From the NCBI RefSeq assembly GCF_900113055.1, contig NZ_FONZ01000003.1:62001-126000 (forward strand): a DNA stretch of 64,000 bases, in the 5' to 3' direction. Positions 1-11,473 of the stretch are shown here, piece after piece. Made by a program: the position numbers and the translations under genes. This DNA comes from Flavimobilis marinus (lineage in GTDB: Bacteria > Actinomycetota > Actinomycetes > Actinomycetales > Cellulomonadaceae). How positions within the stretch are numbered: position 1 is the stretch's first letter; every line of letters begins with the position of its first letter. The notes beneath the pieces were generated by a model. The model had not been told where the DNA came from. It saw only the letters and a program-made list of their open reading frames with translations, and did not search any database.

Positions 1-87
1 GCTGCCCTCGAGCTCGCGTGCCACCACCTGCAGGTCCGCGGCCAGGCGTGCGATGCGCCCGGTCGGGACCACGAGCCTGTCCCCCAT
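1..87 (-). CDS. N-terminus of an unidentified protein, cut by the window edge
   Basis: The 29 visible codons read MGDRLVVPTGRIARLAADLQ and then a short helical stretch ending in LEGS. A GGGGGTGGC purine-rich tract lies directly before the ATG. The amphipathic N-terminal helix resembles the start of small ESX/WXG100-like or other helical proteins, but too little is visible to assign a family. It lies downstream of the Ala/Lys-rich secreted gene on the same strand, separated from it by a strong hairpin. Confidence 0.45.
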   Translation of the reverse strand, partial: MGDRLVVPTGRIARLAADLQVVARELEGS

Positions 88-95
88 GCCACCCC

Positions 96-134
96 CGTCG
101 TCCGTGCACCCGTCGGTCGGATGCACGGACGACG
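96..134 (-). terminator. 13-bp perfect inverted repeat, probable terminator
   Basis: The arms cgtcgtccgtgca (96-108) and tgcacggacgacg (122-134) are perfectly complementary around a 13-base loop. The hairpin follows the Ala/Lys-rich gene (stop at 182) and ends about 8 bases before the next start codon. It could therefore be a terminator or a structure that limits access to the ribosome site of the next gene. No T-tract follows, as is common in high-GC actinobacteria. Confidence 0.55.
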
Positions 135-181
135 CTAGCCGCGTTCGCGGCAGCGGGGACGTTGTCCACAGGGACCGAGCG

Positions 182-856
182 TCAGAGCTCCGCGAGCTCG
201 ATCAGTCCTGTGTTGACGGCGATGACGCCGTCGAGGGCCCTCTTCGCGGACGACGCGTACTTCTCGGCACGCAGCGCGGACTTCTTGGTGCGCAGGGCGT
301 GCGCGCTGCGGGTCTTCTGCGTCTTCGCCCTCTTGGCCTTCGCGAACGAGGTCTTGGCCTTCTTGGCCTCGAGGGCAGCGGACTTCGCGTACTTCGCGGA
401 CTTCTTGGCCAGCACGCGGATCCGGGCGACCTCCTTGTCCACGGCCTCGACGAAAGCGACGACCTCCGCGTACTCCGGCGAACCGATCGTGAGCGCGGCA
501 GCGGCCTCGGCCAGCAGCTCGTCGGTGTTGGCGGTCCACTCGGTCGCCCAGATGTCCCGAACCGCGATCGCGGCCGCGGCGTCCTGCTTGGCGGCGCGGG
601 CAGCGGCGGTCGCGCGGCCGGACCACGCCTTCGCCTTCGCGACCGTGGCGCGCGCCTTCTTGCTGGCCTTGGTCTTCTTGGTCGACTTGGCCTTCGCCGA
701 CGTGGCCGGCTTCTCCTTCGCGACGGCGACGGAGCCCGCCGTGGCGACGGTGGCGGTGGGCGCGGCGGCCGCGGGGGCGACGGCGCCGCCCGCGACGAGG
801 GCGACGGCGAGCAGGGTGCCAGCGACGGCGTTCGCCGTACGGGTGCGGAGCGACAT
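182..856 (-). CDS. secreted Ala/Lys-rich helical protein of unknown function
   Basis: The protein has 224 residues from the ATG at 856, which has GAAGGAAG as ribosome site. The same frame stays open upstream to 1342, but that extension is arginine-rich out-of-frame composition and carries no ribosome site, so it was discarded. Residues 1-32 are a Sec signal peptide (arginines, a hydrophobic core, then a run of AAAAAP). Most of the mature part is built from Ala, Lys and Arg, with many Lys pairs, and is predicted to be long basic helices, with a more acidic patch around residues 105-145. It resembles histone-tail-like composition, but the signal peptide makes a surface or extracellular role more likely. 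A possible motility-sigma promoter lies at 925-952. No family was recognised. Confidence 0.75.
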   Translation of the reverse strand: MSLRTRTANAVAGTLLAVALVAGGAVAPAAAAPTATVATAGSVAVAKEKPATSAKAKSTKKTKASKKARATVAKAKAWSGRATAAARAAKQDAAAAIAVRDIWATEWTANTDELLAEAAAALTIGSPEYAEVVAFVEAVDKEVARIRVLAKKSAKYAKSAALEAKKAKTSFAKAKRAKTQKTRSAHALRTKKSALRAEKYASSAKRALDGVIAVNTGLIELAEL

Positions 857-924
857 GAGCGGTGCTTCCTTCAGGAGTCGCGCGGGCGAGGCCCGGCCGG
901 CGCAGAGGTGCACCGTCACCGGAG

Positions 925-952
925 ATATCGGTCTGCGACACCCGAGTCTTGA
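925..952 (-). promoter_or_regulatory. possible FliA/WhiG-type promoter
   Basis: On the minus strand TCAA (952-949), 16 bases and ACCGATAT (932-925) resemble the motility-sigma consensus TAAA-N15/16-GCCGATAA. The box lies about 70 bases before the Ala/Lys-rich gene. The match is partial, so this is a candidate only. Confidence 0.3.
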
Positions 953-969
953 GGCGTTCGCGCGGTGGC

Positions 970-1938
970 TCAGTGTTCGGGGTCGCCCTCCACCGCGCGC
1001 TTGGTGACCACCATGACCGGGCACTTGGCGTGGTGCAGCACCGCCTGGCTGGTCGAGCCGAGGAGCAGGCCGGCGAACCCGCCGCGCCCCCGGGACCCCA
1101 CGACCACCAGGTCGCTCGCCGTCGAGAACTCGGTGAGCAGCTCGGCGCCCGTGCCGTCCAGCACGATCCGGCGGACCTCGCGGCCGGGGAAGTCGGCCTG
1201 GACGCGATCGACGATCACCTTGAGTCCCTCGGCGACGTCGGCGAGCACGGCCTCGTGGTCGACGGCGGCCGGCAGCCACGCGAGCATCCCGACGCTCGAG
1301 CCCACGGGGACGCCCGCGACGGCCACGAGCTCGCAGTCCCACACGTCCGCCTGGGCGAGGGCCGCGCGCAGGGCGAGCTCCGCCGTCGGCGATCCGTCGA
1401 CGCCCACCACGATGCGCCGGATCGGCATGAGCGGGCGGTCGTTGACCGGGGTGAGCCCAGTCATGGTGACGACGGACGACGGGCCCACCCGCGCGCCGTC
1501 GGACCCCAGGAACGGCACCACCACGGTGGGGCAGTAGGAGTGCGCGGGCAGCGCGGAGGACACGGTGCCGAGCAGACGCCCGGTGAAGCCGCCCTGGCAG
1601 CTCGTGCCCACGACGACGAGGCGGAACTCCTTCGACATGTCGACCAGCACGCCCGCGGGGTCACCGGCCGTCACGGCGGTCGTCGCGGTCACGCCGGCGG
1701 CCGAGGCGCGCTGGTGCGCCTCCTCGAGGACCGCCTTCGCGCCCTCGAGCACGGCGGTGTCGTCGAGCGCGGCGTACCCGCCGTCCAGGCTGGCAGCCGT
1801 GAAGGACGGCATCGAGTAGGCACACACGATGTGCAGGTCCCAGCCGAGGCGAGCGGCCTCCGCGATCGCCCAGTCGAGGGCGTGCATGCTCGGGTCCGAC
1901 CCGTCCACACCTACCAGTACGACGTCGCGTGCAGTCAT
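970..1938 (-). CDS. tandem-domain universal stress protein (UspA family)
   Basis: The 322-residue protein contains two Usp domains, roughly residues 1-150 and 155-322. Each carries the ATP-binding signature G-x2-G-x9-G-(S/T): GTSCQGGFTGRLLGT in the first and GSRGRGGFAGLLLGS in the second. Each domain begins with a V-x-V-G-V-D-G-S strand. The start at 1938 was chosen because GAGAGG lies 8 bases upstream and the domain begins at once (MTARDVVLVGVDGSD); an open frame to 2166 has no such support. Tandem nucleotide-binding Usp proteins of this length are typical of actinobacteria and act in the cytoplasm under stress or dormancy. A TAAAGT hexamer at 1998-2003 may be its -10 box. Confidence 0.93.
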   Translation of the reverse strand: MTARDVVLVGVDGSDPSMHALDWAIAEAARLGWDLHIVCAYSMPSFTAASLDGGYAALDDTAVLEGAKAVLEEAHQRASAAGVTATTAVTAGDPAGVLVDMSKEFRLVVVGTSCQGGFTGRLLGTVSSALPAHSYCPTVVVPFLGSDGARVGPSSVVTMTGLTPVNDRPLMPIRRIVVGVDGSPTAELALRAALAQADVWDCELVAVAGVPVGSSVGMLAWLPAAVDHEAVLADVAEGLKVIVDRVQADFPGREVRRIVLDGTGAELLTEFSTASDLVVVGSRGRGGFAGLLLGSTSQAVLHHAKCPVMVVTKRAVEGDPEH

Positions 1939-1997
1939 GGCGTCATTCCTCTCACCGGGGGTCGGGCGCTTCGGTGCTGACCCAAGCCTTGAAGGAG

Positions 1998-2003
1998 ACT
2001 TTA
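1998..2003 (-). promoter_or_regulatory. possible -10 box of the universal stress protein gene
   Basis: TAAAGT on the minus strand lies about 60 bases before the start at 1938, in the 101-base gap after the protease gene. A TTGGCC lies 19 bases upstream, which is longer than the usual spacing. Confidence 0.3.
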
Positions 2004-2039
2004 CTCTTTCGACGCCGTCAGCGGCCAAACGACTCCCGG

Positions 2040-4082
2040 TCAGCGCACGCGCTTGCCCGTCGAGTACGCGCCCTTGGCCAGGTTCTTCTTGGCCGCCCCC
2101 GACGGCGCGTAGACGACACGGACGACGCCCTTGGGAAGTCGCGTCGTGCGCACGGTCGCGGTCCACGAGCCCTTGCGCTTCTTCAGCTTCACCGTCTTCG
2201 AGACGGTCTTCGAGCCGACCTTCACCTTGATCTTGCCCGTGGCCTTGGTCGCCGCGGTCCCGCTCACGCGCACCGTGAGCGTCGCCTTCTTGCCGCGCTT
2301 GAGGTTCTTCACCTTGATGAGCTTGACCTTGGGCTTCGCCTGAGCGACCCGGATCTTCTTGGTCGCCTTCGACGCACCGGCGGCAGCGGTGCCCGCGAAC
2401 GTCGCCGTCACCGAGTGGCGGCCGGCGGCGAGGCTGGCCGGGAGCGTGAACCGGGCAGTCCCGTCAGCCTTCACCTCCGCCGATCCGAGGCTCGTGGAGC
2501 CGACCTTTGCGGAGACGACGCCGCCCATCGGCCCGGCACCCTTGACCGTGACCGTGACACGAGCCTTCTTCCCGTGCGTCGACTTTGCCACCGCGACCGC
2601 GGTCGACGTCGACGCTGCGCCGGTGACCTGCACCGAGGCCGTGCCGCCGCTGATCGCCGGCACGGTGATCGTGCGCTTGCCGTCGAGGGTCTTGACCGAC
2701 ATCCCAGGCTTGAGGGTCGAGTGCCAGCGACCGCCGCTGAACGTCCCGAGCGTCTCGACGTCGAGGCCCGCCCAATAGCTCACCGCATAGACGCGGACGC
2801 CCGCCGACGGGTCGGCCTCCATCCACTCCCCCGCGTTGGGGAGCGCGTAGAACGCCTCCGCGTCCCGGTCGGTCCCGCTGCGGTACTCGACGTAATAGAG
2901 GGTGCCCTCGCTGTCCGTGAAAGCAAGGGCACGCTGGCCGGAGCCTGCGGTGACCGGGGCAAGCGTCGTGGTCCCGCCCGGGGTGCCGCGCGTCGTCGTC
3001 CCGCGCGGGGCGAGGTTGAGCGCGTCGAGGTAGGCGACGTCGAGAGCCGGCGGCGCGAAGAAGTCCTCGGCGTCCTTGGGCATCGTGAAGCCCTGGACGC
3101 TGTGCACGCCGTAGTACTCCTGCGACGGCCCGTCGAGGATCAGGTTGGAGTGGCCGAGCCCGAAGTTGTGCCCCAGCTCGTGCGCGACGGTGAGCGTGTC
3201 GTCATAGATGAACATCATCTGGCCGCCCGAGCCGAGGTCGGAGTTGATCCGCGCGAAACCGGTCCATGCGATGCCGAGGTCCGCGCAGCCCGCGGGAAGC
3301 ATGACCACCAGGTGTCGCGCGTTCGTCGCGGTGAACTGGACCCCGCCGTAGTACTTCGCCGCGACGTCGGCCCAGAGTCTCTCCATGCCCGCGTTCGTGC
3401 TCACGGACGTGCACACGTCGGTCGTCTTGTGCGTCACCGTCTGCTTGATGGCGAGGCCCGCCATGCGACCGCCTGACTCACGCTTCCAGTACTCGGCGCC
3501 CCGGGAGATCGCGTCGGTCGCGGTGGCCGTGGTGAACTCGCCGGTGGCGCGCGCGTCGTCGACGAGGACGACGTACGCCGCGTGCGTCTTCGCGGCGGCG
3601 AGCGCCGCTGCGCTGCCGGCCGCGGGGTCGGTGTCCGCAAGCCGCTCGCCGACGTCGGTGGTGGGACCGTCGAGGACGGCGGCGTCGAGCGCCCAGACGT
3701 CGTCCAGGTCTGCGAGGGCCTCGGCCACCTCCTCGGTGGCGGACCCGTCGGCCAGGGCGCCGGGGGCGACCTCGGCAAGCTCGTCCTGCACCGCAGCGGG
3801 CACCCGGACGACGACCTCGACCTCCGCGCCCGACGCCGCCGAGCCGATCTCGTCGGGCAGCGCGGCCGGGTCGAGCGCGACGATCGCGCCGTCGGCCGTC
3901 CGCACGGAGACGGAGAGCTCCTCGCCGCCCGCGGCGAGGTTGGCCGACGCGAGGAGCAGCTCGCCCTCGAGCGTCGCGCGGGTCGCGGTCGGCGGCGTGG
4001 GCCGCTCGGCGGCTCCTGCCGGGACGACGGCGAAGGTCAGTGTCGCCGCGCACACGGCGGCGATCCCCCGGGTGATGTGCAT
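2040..4082 (-). CDS. secreted zinc metalloprotease of metzincin type with Ig-like C-terminal domain
   Basis: The protein has 680 residues and a Sec signal peptide (basic start, hydrophobic core, AGAAERP cleavage region). Near residues 301-311 is HELGHNFGLGH, the complete metzincin zinc motif HExxHxxGxxH, as in gametolysin-type (M11-like) and related secreted proteases. Roughly residues 500-585 form an Ig-like module of the kind that spaces catalytic domains from the wall, and the tail is very Lys-rich. The ATG at 4082 has GAGGA 5 bases upstream; an in-frame ATG at 4118 has AGGAG only 3 bases away and would lengthen the basic N-region. No propeptide cysteine switch was identified. The exact peptidase family remains open. 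Confidence 0.85.
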   Translation of the reverse strand: MHITRGIAAVCAATLTFAVVPAGAAERPTPPTATRATLEGELLLASANLAAGGEELSVSVRTADGAIVALDPAALPDEIGSAASGAEVEVVVRVPAAVQDELAEVAPGALADGSATEEVAEALADLDDVWALDAAVLDGPTTDVGERLADTDPAAGSAAALAAAKTHAAYVVLVDDARATGEFTTATATDAISRGAEYWKRESGGRMAGLAIKQTVTHKTTDVCTSVSTNAGMERLWADVAAKYYGGVQFTATNARHLVVMLPAGCADLGIAWTGFARINSDLGSGGQMMFIYDDTLTVAHELGHNFGLGHSNLILDGPSQEYYGVHSVQGFTMPKDAEDFFAPPALDVAYLDALNLAPRGTTTRGTPGGTTTLAPVTAGSGQRALAFTDSEGTLYYVEYRSGTDRDAEAFYALPNAGEWMEADPSAGVRVYAVSYWAGLDVETLGTFSGGRWHSTLKPGMSVKTLDGKRTITVPAISGGTASVQVTGAASTSTAVAVAKSTHGKKARVTVTVKGAGPMGGVVSAKVGSTSLGSAEVKADGTARFTLPASLAAGRHSVTATFAGTAAAGASKATKKIRVAQAKPKVKLIKVKNLKRGKKATLTVRVSGTAATKATGKIKVKVGSKTVSKTVKLKKRKGSWTATVRTTRLPKGVVRVVYAPSGAAKKNLAKGAYSTGKRVR

Positions 4083-4241
4083 GATCGTCCTCGGGGGGCC
4101 CAGCGTCGCCAGACGCATCCGCTCCTGGTGACAGTCCCCCCACGGGCGCCAGGCCGGGTCGCACGACCCGCGCTGAATCTAGCGCGTGCCGTCCGCGTCG
4201 TGGACGTCTCGTCCATGGAGGCCCTGTGAAGGTTCTGCCGA

Positions 4242-4287
4242 CGCACGTCAGGCCCCGACCGACATATCGGTCAGGGCCTGACGTGTG
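4242..4287 (-). terminator. long GC-rich hairpin after the NlpC/P60 gene
   Basis: The arms cgtcaggccc (4246-4255) and gggcctgacg (4274-4283) pair perfectly, extend outward by a few pairs, and continue inward through cgaccga/tcggtca with one mismatch around a CATA loop. The hairpin begins about 27 bases past the stop codon at 4314 and precedes the protease start, so it probably separates the two units. No T-tract follows. Confidence 0.75.
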
Positions 4288-4313
4288 CAGAGGTACTGCG
4301 CGCGCCGGTCGTG

Positions 4314-5105
4314 TCAGCCGGTGACGCGGATGAACATCGGGTTCGACTGCCAGATCGAGCGGAACTGGATCGTCTTGCCGGGGACCGGGGAGTCGATCTG
4401 CTGGTTGCCACCGGCGTAGATCGAGATGTGCCCCGGGGTCCAGATCAGGTCGCCCGGCTTGGCGTCGGCGCGGGAGACGACCGTGCCGGCGTAGCGCTGC
4501 TGGCTGGACGTGCGCGGCAGGGAGATCCCGGCCTGGGCGTACACGTAGGACGTGAAGCCGGAGCAGTCGAAGCCACGCGGGGTGGAGCCACCGCTGACGT
4601 ACGGGACGCCCACGTAGCGGCTGGCGATCGCGATGATCTTGCTGCTGGAGGCCGCACCCTTGGGCGCCTTGGTGGCCTTCTGCTGCTTGGCGGGCGCCTC
4701 GGCCTGCGGAGCGGCGGTGCGCTCGACCGAGCGGGAGGCCGCCGGGGTGACGACGACGGGCTCGGGCTCCGGCTCGGGGGCCGGCTTGACCTTGACGACC
4801 TCGACGTCCTCGACGCTGACCGTCCAGCTGGCGTCCGCGACGGTCACGACCGGGGCGGCCTCGAGCTGGGCGCGAGCCTGCGAGGTCAGCGCGGTGACGT
4901 CGGCGGTGCCGAGCGCGACGTTGGAGTCGTTGGTCGCGGCGGAGGCCGGGTTGGCGATCATCGTCACGAGCAGCGACGACGACGCAGCCACGATGGCCGA
5001 ACGGCGACCGGCCTGGATCAGGTTGTCGCCTGCGGCGTCGGAGATGAGCTGACTGATGGGGCGACGCGCGGCGCGGTGCCTTGCGCGGATCGTGCTAGTG
5101 GACAC
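4314..5105 (-). CDS. secreted NlpC/P60 peptidoglycan endopeptidase
   Basis: The 263-residue protein starts at a GTG (5105) with GGAGAGG 6 bases upstream. It has an arginine-rich N-region, a hydrophobic segment near residues 37-50 and an ANPASA cleavage region. A Pro/Glu/Ala-rich linker (about 105-150) precedes the C-terminal NlpC/P60 domain (about 155-263). The catalytic Cys181 lies in FDCSGF, His226 in PGHISIY, and Gln235 is a candidate third polar residue. The domain cleaves peptide stems of peptidoglycan in the wall during growth or separation. No separate wall-binding LysM or SH3 domain is seen. The gene stands alone behind a c-di-AMP riboswitch, so expression probably follows the second messenger that tracks turgor and wall state. 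Confidence 0.95.
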   Translation of the reverse strand: MSTSTIRARHRAARRPISQLISDAAGDNLIQAGRRSAIVAASSSLLVTMIANPASAATNDSNVALGTADVTALTSQARAQLEAAPVVTVADASWTVSVEDVEVVKVKPAPEPEPEPVVVTPAASRSVERTAAPQAEAPAKQQKATKAPKGAASSSKIIAIASRYVGVPYVSGGSTPRGFDCSGFTSYVYAQAGISLPRTSSQQRYAGTVVSRADAKPGDLIWTPGHISIYAGGNQQIDSPVPGKTIQFRSIWQSNPMFIRVTG

Positions 5106-5117
5106 GTAGTACCTCTC

Positions 5118-5293
5118 CAGGACGCCTTCGAGGTTAGCTGTCGGGTTCGGATGGGAGATCACCCGGCCGTCCGGACACGAGGTCCGTCTGGCTTCACCCC
5201 AGGGCACTGTCACCAGTACCCGAATGTGGTTCCCCCGCCCCTGCCATGCGGATGTGTGGTTCCCACGCGCAGTGGCAGAGCTCGGCGTTCTGC
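5118..5293 (-). promoter_or_regulatory. c-di-AMP riboswitch (ydaO-yuaA class)
   Basis: The minus-strand leader of the NlpC/P60 gene holds the landmarks of the actinobacterial ydaO class in order: CGCCGAGCTC near 5288, GGGCGGGGGAACCACA near 5230, GGGGTGAAGCC near 5200, and the 3' block CCGACAGCTAACC followed by GAAGGCGTCC at 5119-5145. The known family switches wall hydrolase and resuscitation genes off when c-di-AMP is high. Its 3' end lies only about 13 bases from the start codon and touches the ribosome site, which fits control at or just before translation. The recognition is by eye; a covariance model search would settle it. Confidence 0.88.
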
Positions 5294-5359
5294 GTGTGGG
5301 CCTCACCCAGGGTTCCGGGTGAAGCAAGATGACGGTACCCCACCCGTCGACCGAATGTC

Positions 5360-5379
5360 ACGTTCCGATCACGGAACGT
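5360..5379. repeat. perfect 8-bp inverted repeat between ideR and the riboswitch
   Basis: ACGTTCCG and CGGAACGT flank ATCA. The repeat is about 60 bases past the ideR stop and about 70 bases before the riboswitch. It could be a weak terminator for ideR or an operator at the NlpC/P60 promoter. No T-tract is present. Confidence 0.5.
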
Positions 5380-5437
5380 TTCACGTGTTGTTCACCAACA
5401 CGGCCACAACGGTCGACAGGGGCGCAACCGTGCGGGA

Positions 5438-6139
5438 TTAGGCCTGCACGAAGATGTGCCGCGCGATCTCCTGGGGCAGCTCCAGCACCGTCTCTGCGCC
5501 CTCCGAGGTCACCGTGAGGACACCCTGCGGCTGCTCGACGAGGATCTCGGTCCCGGGGGTGATGCCGGCGCTCGCGAGCCGGGTCAGGAGCTCGACGTCG
5601 GTCTGCAGGGGCTCACCGAGGCGCGCCACGGTCGCCGTGCGGCGCTCGCCCGCACTCACCCCGGCCGCGAACAGCGGGAGGCCGACGACGCCCGCGAGGA
5701 AGTTGACCTCTTCCTCGTGCTCACCGAGCTCGACGAGGCCCGGGATGGGGTTGCCGTACGGCGAGAACGACGGGTGGTCCAGCAGCTCCACGAGCCGCTT
5801 CTCGACTCGGTCGCTCATCACGTGCTCCCAGCGGCACGCCTCCTCGTGGACGTACTCCCAGTCGAGGCCGATCACGTCCGTCAGCAGCCGCTCCGCGAGG
5901 CGGTGCTTGCGCATCACGCGGACGGCCTTGAGCTGGCCGAGCTCGGTGAGCTGCAGGTGCCGGTCGCCGCTGACGATCACGAGGCCGTCACGCTCCATCC
6001 GGGCGACCGTCTGGGAGACGGTTGGTCCCGAGTGGCCCAGGCGCTCGGCGATGCGCGCCCGCAGGGGCACGATGCCCTCCTCCGCCAACTCGTAGATGGT
6101 CCGCAGATACATCTCGGTGGTGTCGATCAGGTCGCTCAC
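5438..6139 (-). CDS. ideR: iron-dependent transcriptional repressor, DtxR/IdeR family
   Basis: The 233-residue protein matches the classic three-domain DtxR/IdeR layout: N-terminal winged helix (about 1-73, with the recognition helix near SGPTVSQTVARMERDG), metal-binding and dimer domain (about 74-140) and a C-terminal SH3-like domain. All ancillary and primary ligands visible in DtxR are in register: Met10, His79, Glu83, His98, Cys102, Glu105 and His106 (the last three in ACRWEHVMSD). The gene therefore encodes an Fe(II)-activated repressor of iron uptake rather than the Mn-selective MntR branch, which lacks that Cys. The start is a GTG at 6139, with GGAAGG 9 bases upstream; a TAGACT at 6173-6178 may be its -10 box. 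No iron genes or obvious IdeR boxes were seen nearby. Confidence 0.96.
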   Translation of the reverse strand: MSDLIDTTEMYLRTIYELAEEGIVPLRARIAERLGHSGPTVSQTVARMERDGLVIVSGDRHLQLTELGQLKAVRVMRKHRLAERLLTDVIGLDWEYVHEEACRWEHVMSDRVEKRLVELLDHPSFSPYGNPIPGLVELGEHEEEVNFLAGVVGLPLFAAGVSAGERRTATVARLGEPLQTDVELLTRLASAGITPGTEILVEQPQGVLTVTSEGAETVLELPQEIARHIFVQA

Positions 6140-6615
6140 GCCGCCCAGCCTTCCGTCGAGTGGTTCACGAGCAGTCTAGGCCGCCACGGTGACGGCGGGG
6201 TCAGACCCGGATCGCCGCTCTCCGTACTTGCTCAGGCGCCGTGATGCGTCGCACATGGCCTAGGTCCCGATTCACCCACTTCCGTCATGGGGGTCCGGCG
6301 TTCCGACGCCGAGAGCCACAGTGGCGCCCGCGACCGAGGCGAGTTATGCCTATCGTTGCCCGCCATACCCGCGCCCGGGTCGAGGCCCACATCCGCCTCC
6401 CACCACCGCTGGCGTGGCGCTGGCTCTGGCCCACGGGACCGCAGAGATCGCGCTGCCGGCCGCGAGCGCACCGGGCGCACCCGCGGTGCCGACGGTGTTC
6501 ATCTCGCAGATCATCAAGAGCACCGATCCCGAGTATCGGAGCGGCCCGGGCACGAGTCCGCGCACCGCAGCCCGGTCCCCTGCGGTCGGCTGGCATCGCC
6601 ACGGAGAAGCACGCC
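6140..6615. other. intergenic stretch and probable decayed 5' part of the surface-protein remnant
   Basis: The first 60 bases hold the ideR leader. From about 6240 on, open frames on the plus strand show no recognisable domain and no ribosome site. They include a short Pro/Ala-rich stretch near 6450 that could be a former signal or linker region. Nothing here is called as a functional gene. Confidence 0.4.
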
Positions 6616-7287
6616 GTGCAGGTCCTCGTGCCCGCCGGCGCCACCGTGCGGCTGGTCGACGAAGATGGCCGGCCAGTCGCGACCGCGACCCTTCCGAGCG
6701 AGGGGCGCTACAACCTCGACGCCGCCACGGGAGCCCTCACATTCACGCCGCGGCTCGGGTTCGCTGTTGCAGGCGGGGCGAATACGTCGTGACCGTCGCG
6801 TACGGACAGACCGCCTCGAGCACCTACACGGCCAGCGTCACCGCCCCGCACCGCCAGCACGGTCCCGGTCCCGGTCCCGGGCTGGGCACCTATGCCCTCG
6901 ATCCCCGCACCGGGGTGATCACCTTCACGTCGCTCGAGTAGTTCGCGGGCACGACGACACCGGTCGCCTACCAGGTCACCGACGCCTACGGCCAGATCGC
7001 CGTCGGTACCTACACGGTCACGGACGCCGCGGCACCCGAGGTGCCCGCCGACCGGACCATGCCACCGACGGCAGAGCCGCCCACCGAAGGGTCGTCGGAC
7101 GAGGCCCTTCACCGAGGCGACTAACGAACCGACGAGCGACGAGCCGATGACCGAGGCGACGGAGGACGAGCCGACCGACACGCTGCCGCGCACCGGTACC
7201 GACGCCCGGGTGCGCAGCGTCATCGCGGCCGCGCCACTGCTCGTCGGCGGAGGTCTCATGTGCCCGCGCCGCAGGCTGCAGCACTGA
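6616..7287 (+). pseudogene. remnant of an LPxTG-anchored cell-surface protein with CshA-type fibril repeats
   Basis: Coding traces run through this stretch but change frame and are interrupted. VLVPAGATVRLVDEDG, RYNLDAATGALTFTPRLGF, LGTYALDPRTGVITFT and PVAYQVTDAYGQIAVGTYT are pieces of CshA-type fibril repeats. The first two lie in a different frame from the others, an in-frame TAG occurs at 6939-6941, and a one-base slip near 7107 shifts the frame again. The last frame ends with TDTLPRTGTD, a hydrophobic stretch and an Arg-rich tail, which is a complete sortase signal. The 5' end cannot be placed: sequence from about 6300 has no recognisable domain. At least two frameshifts and one stop show decay, unless assembly errors are responsible. 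Confidence 0.8.
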
Positions 7288-7457
7288 GAACCCCAAGGGT
7301 GCAGTGGCACCAACACAGGTGCTGTCGCCCCCGTCCGCGTCTCGCTAGCAGGGGTCGTGCGCCGTCTGACAGCGCCGACGCCGTCCCGGACTTTGGCGGA
7401 TCCCGGAAGCCACGCCGGTTGGCGGCCACGGCGCTCAGCCACCTCTCGTTCACGGTC

Positions 7458-7469
7458 TAAACTGCAGCC

Positions 7470-7472
<3 letters not shown>
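7458..7472 (+). promoter_or_regulatory. TAAACT -10 box six bases before an ATG: leaderless start
   Basis: TAAACT (7458-7463) followed by six bases and the ATG at 7470 places the likely transcription start at or next to the start codon. No ribosome site is present. Confidence 0.55.
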
Positions 7473-11415
<3,943 letters not shown>

Positions 11416-11458
11416 GTTCTCCCTCTGCGGTATCGCGCGGCGCGGAGTCGCCGGGGAC

Positions 11459-11473
11459 TATTCTGACCTGATG
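11459..11473 (+). promoter_or_regulatory. TATTCT -10 box six bases before an ATG: leaderless start
   Basis: TATTCT (11459-11464) and six bases precede the ATG at 11471. This selects the GT2 start MRSVPRFTIVSAVHN over the open upstream frame from 11342, which overlaps the divergent acyltransferase gene. Confidence 0.55.
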
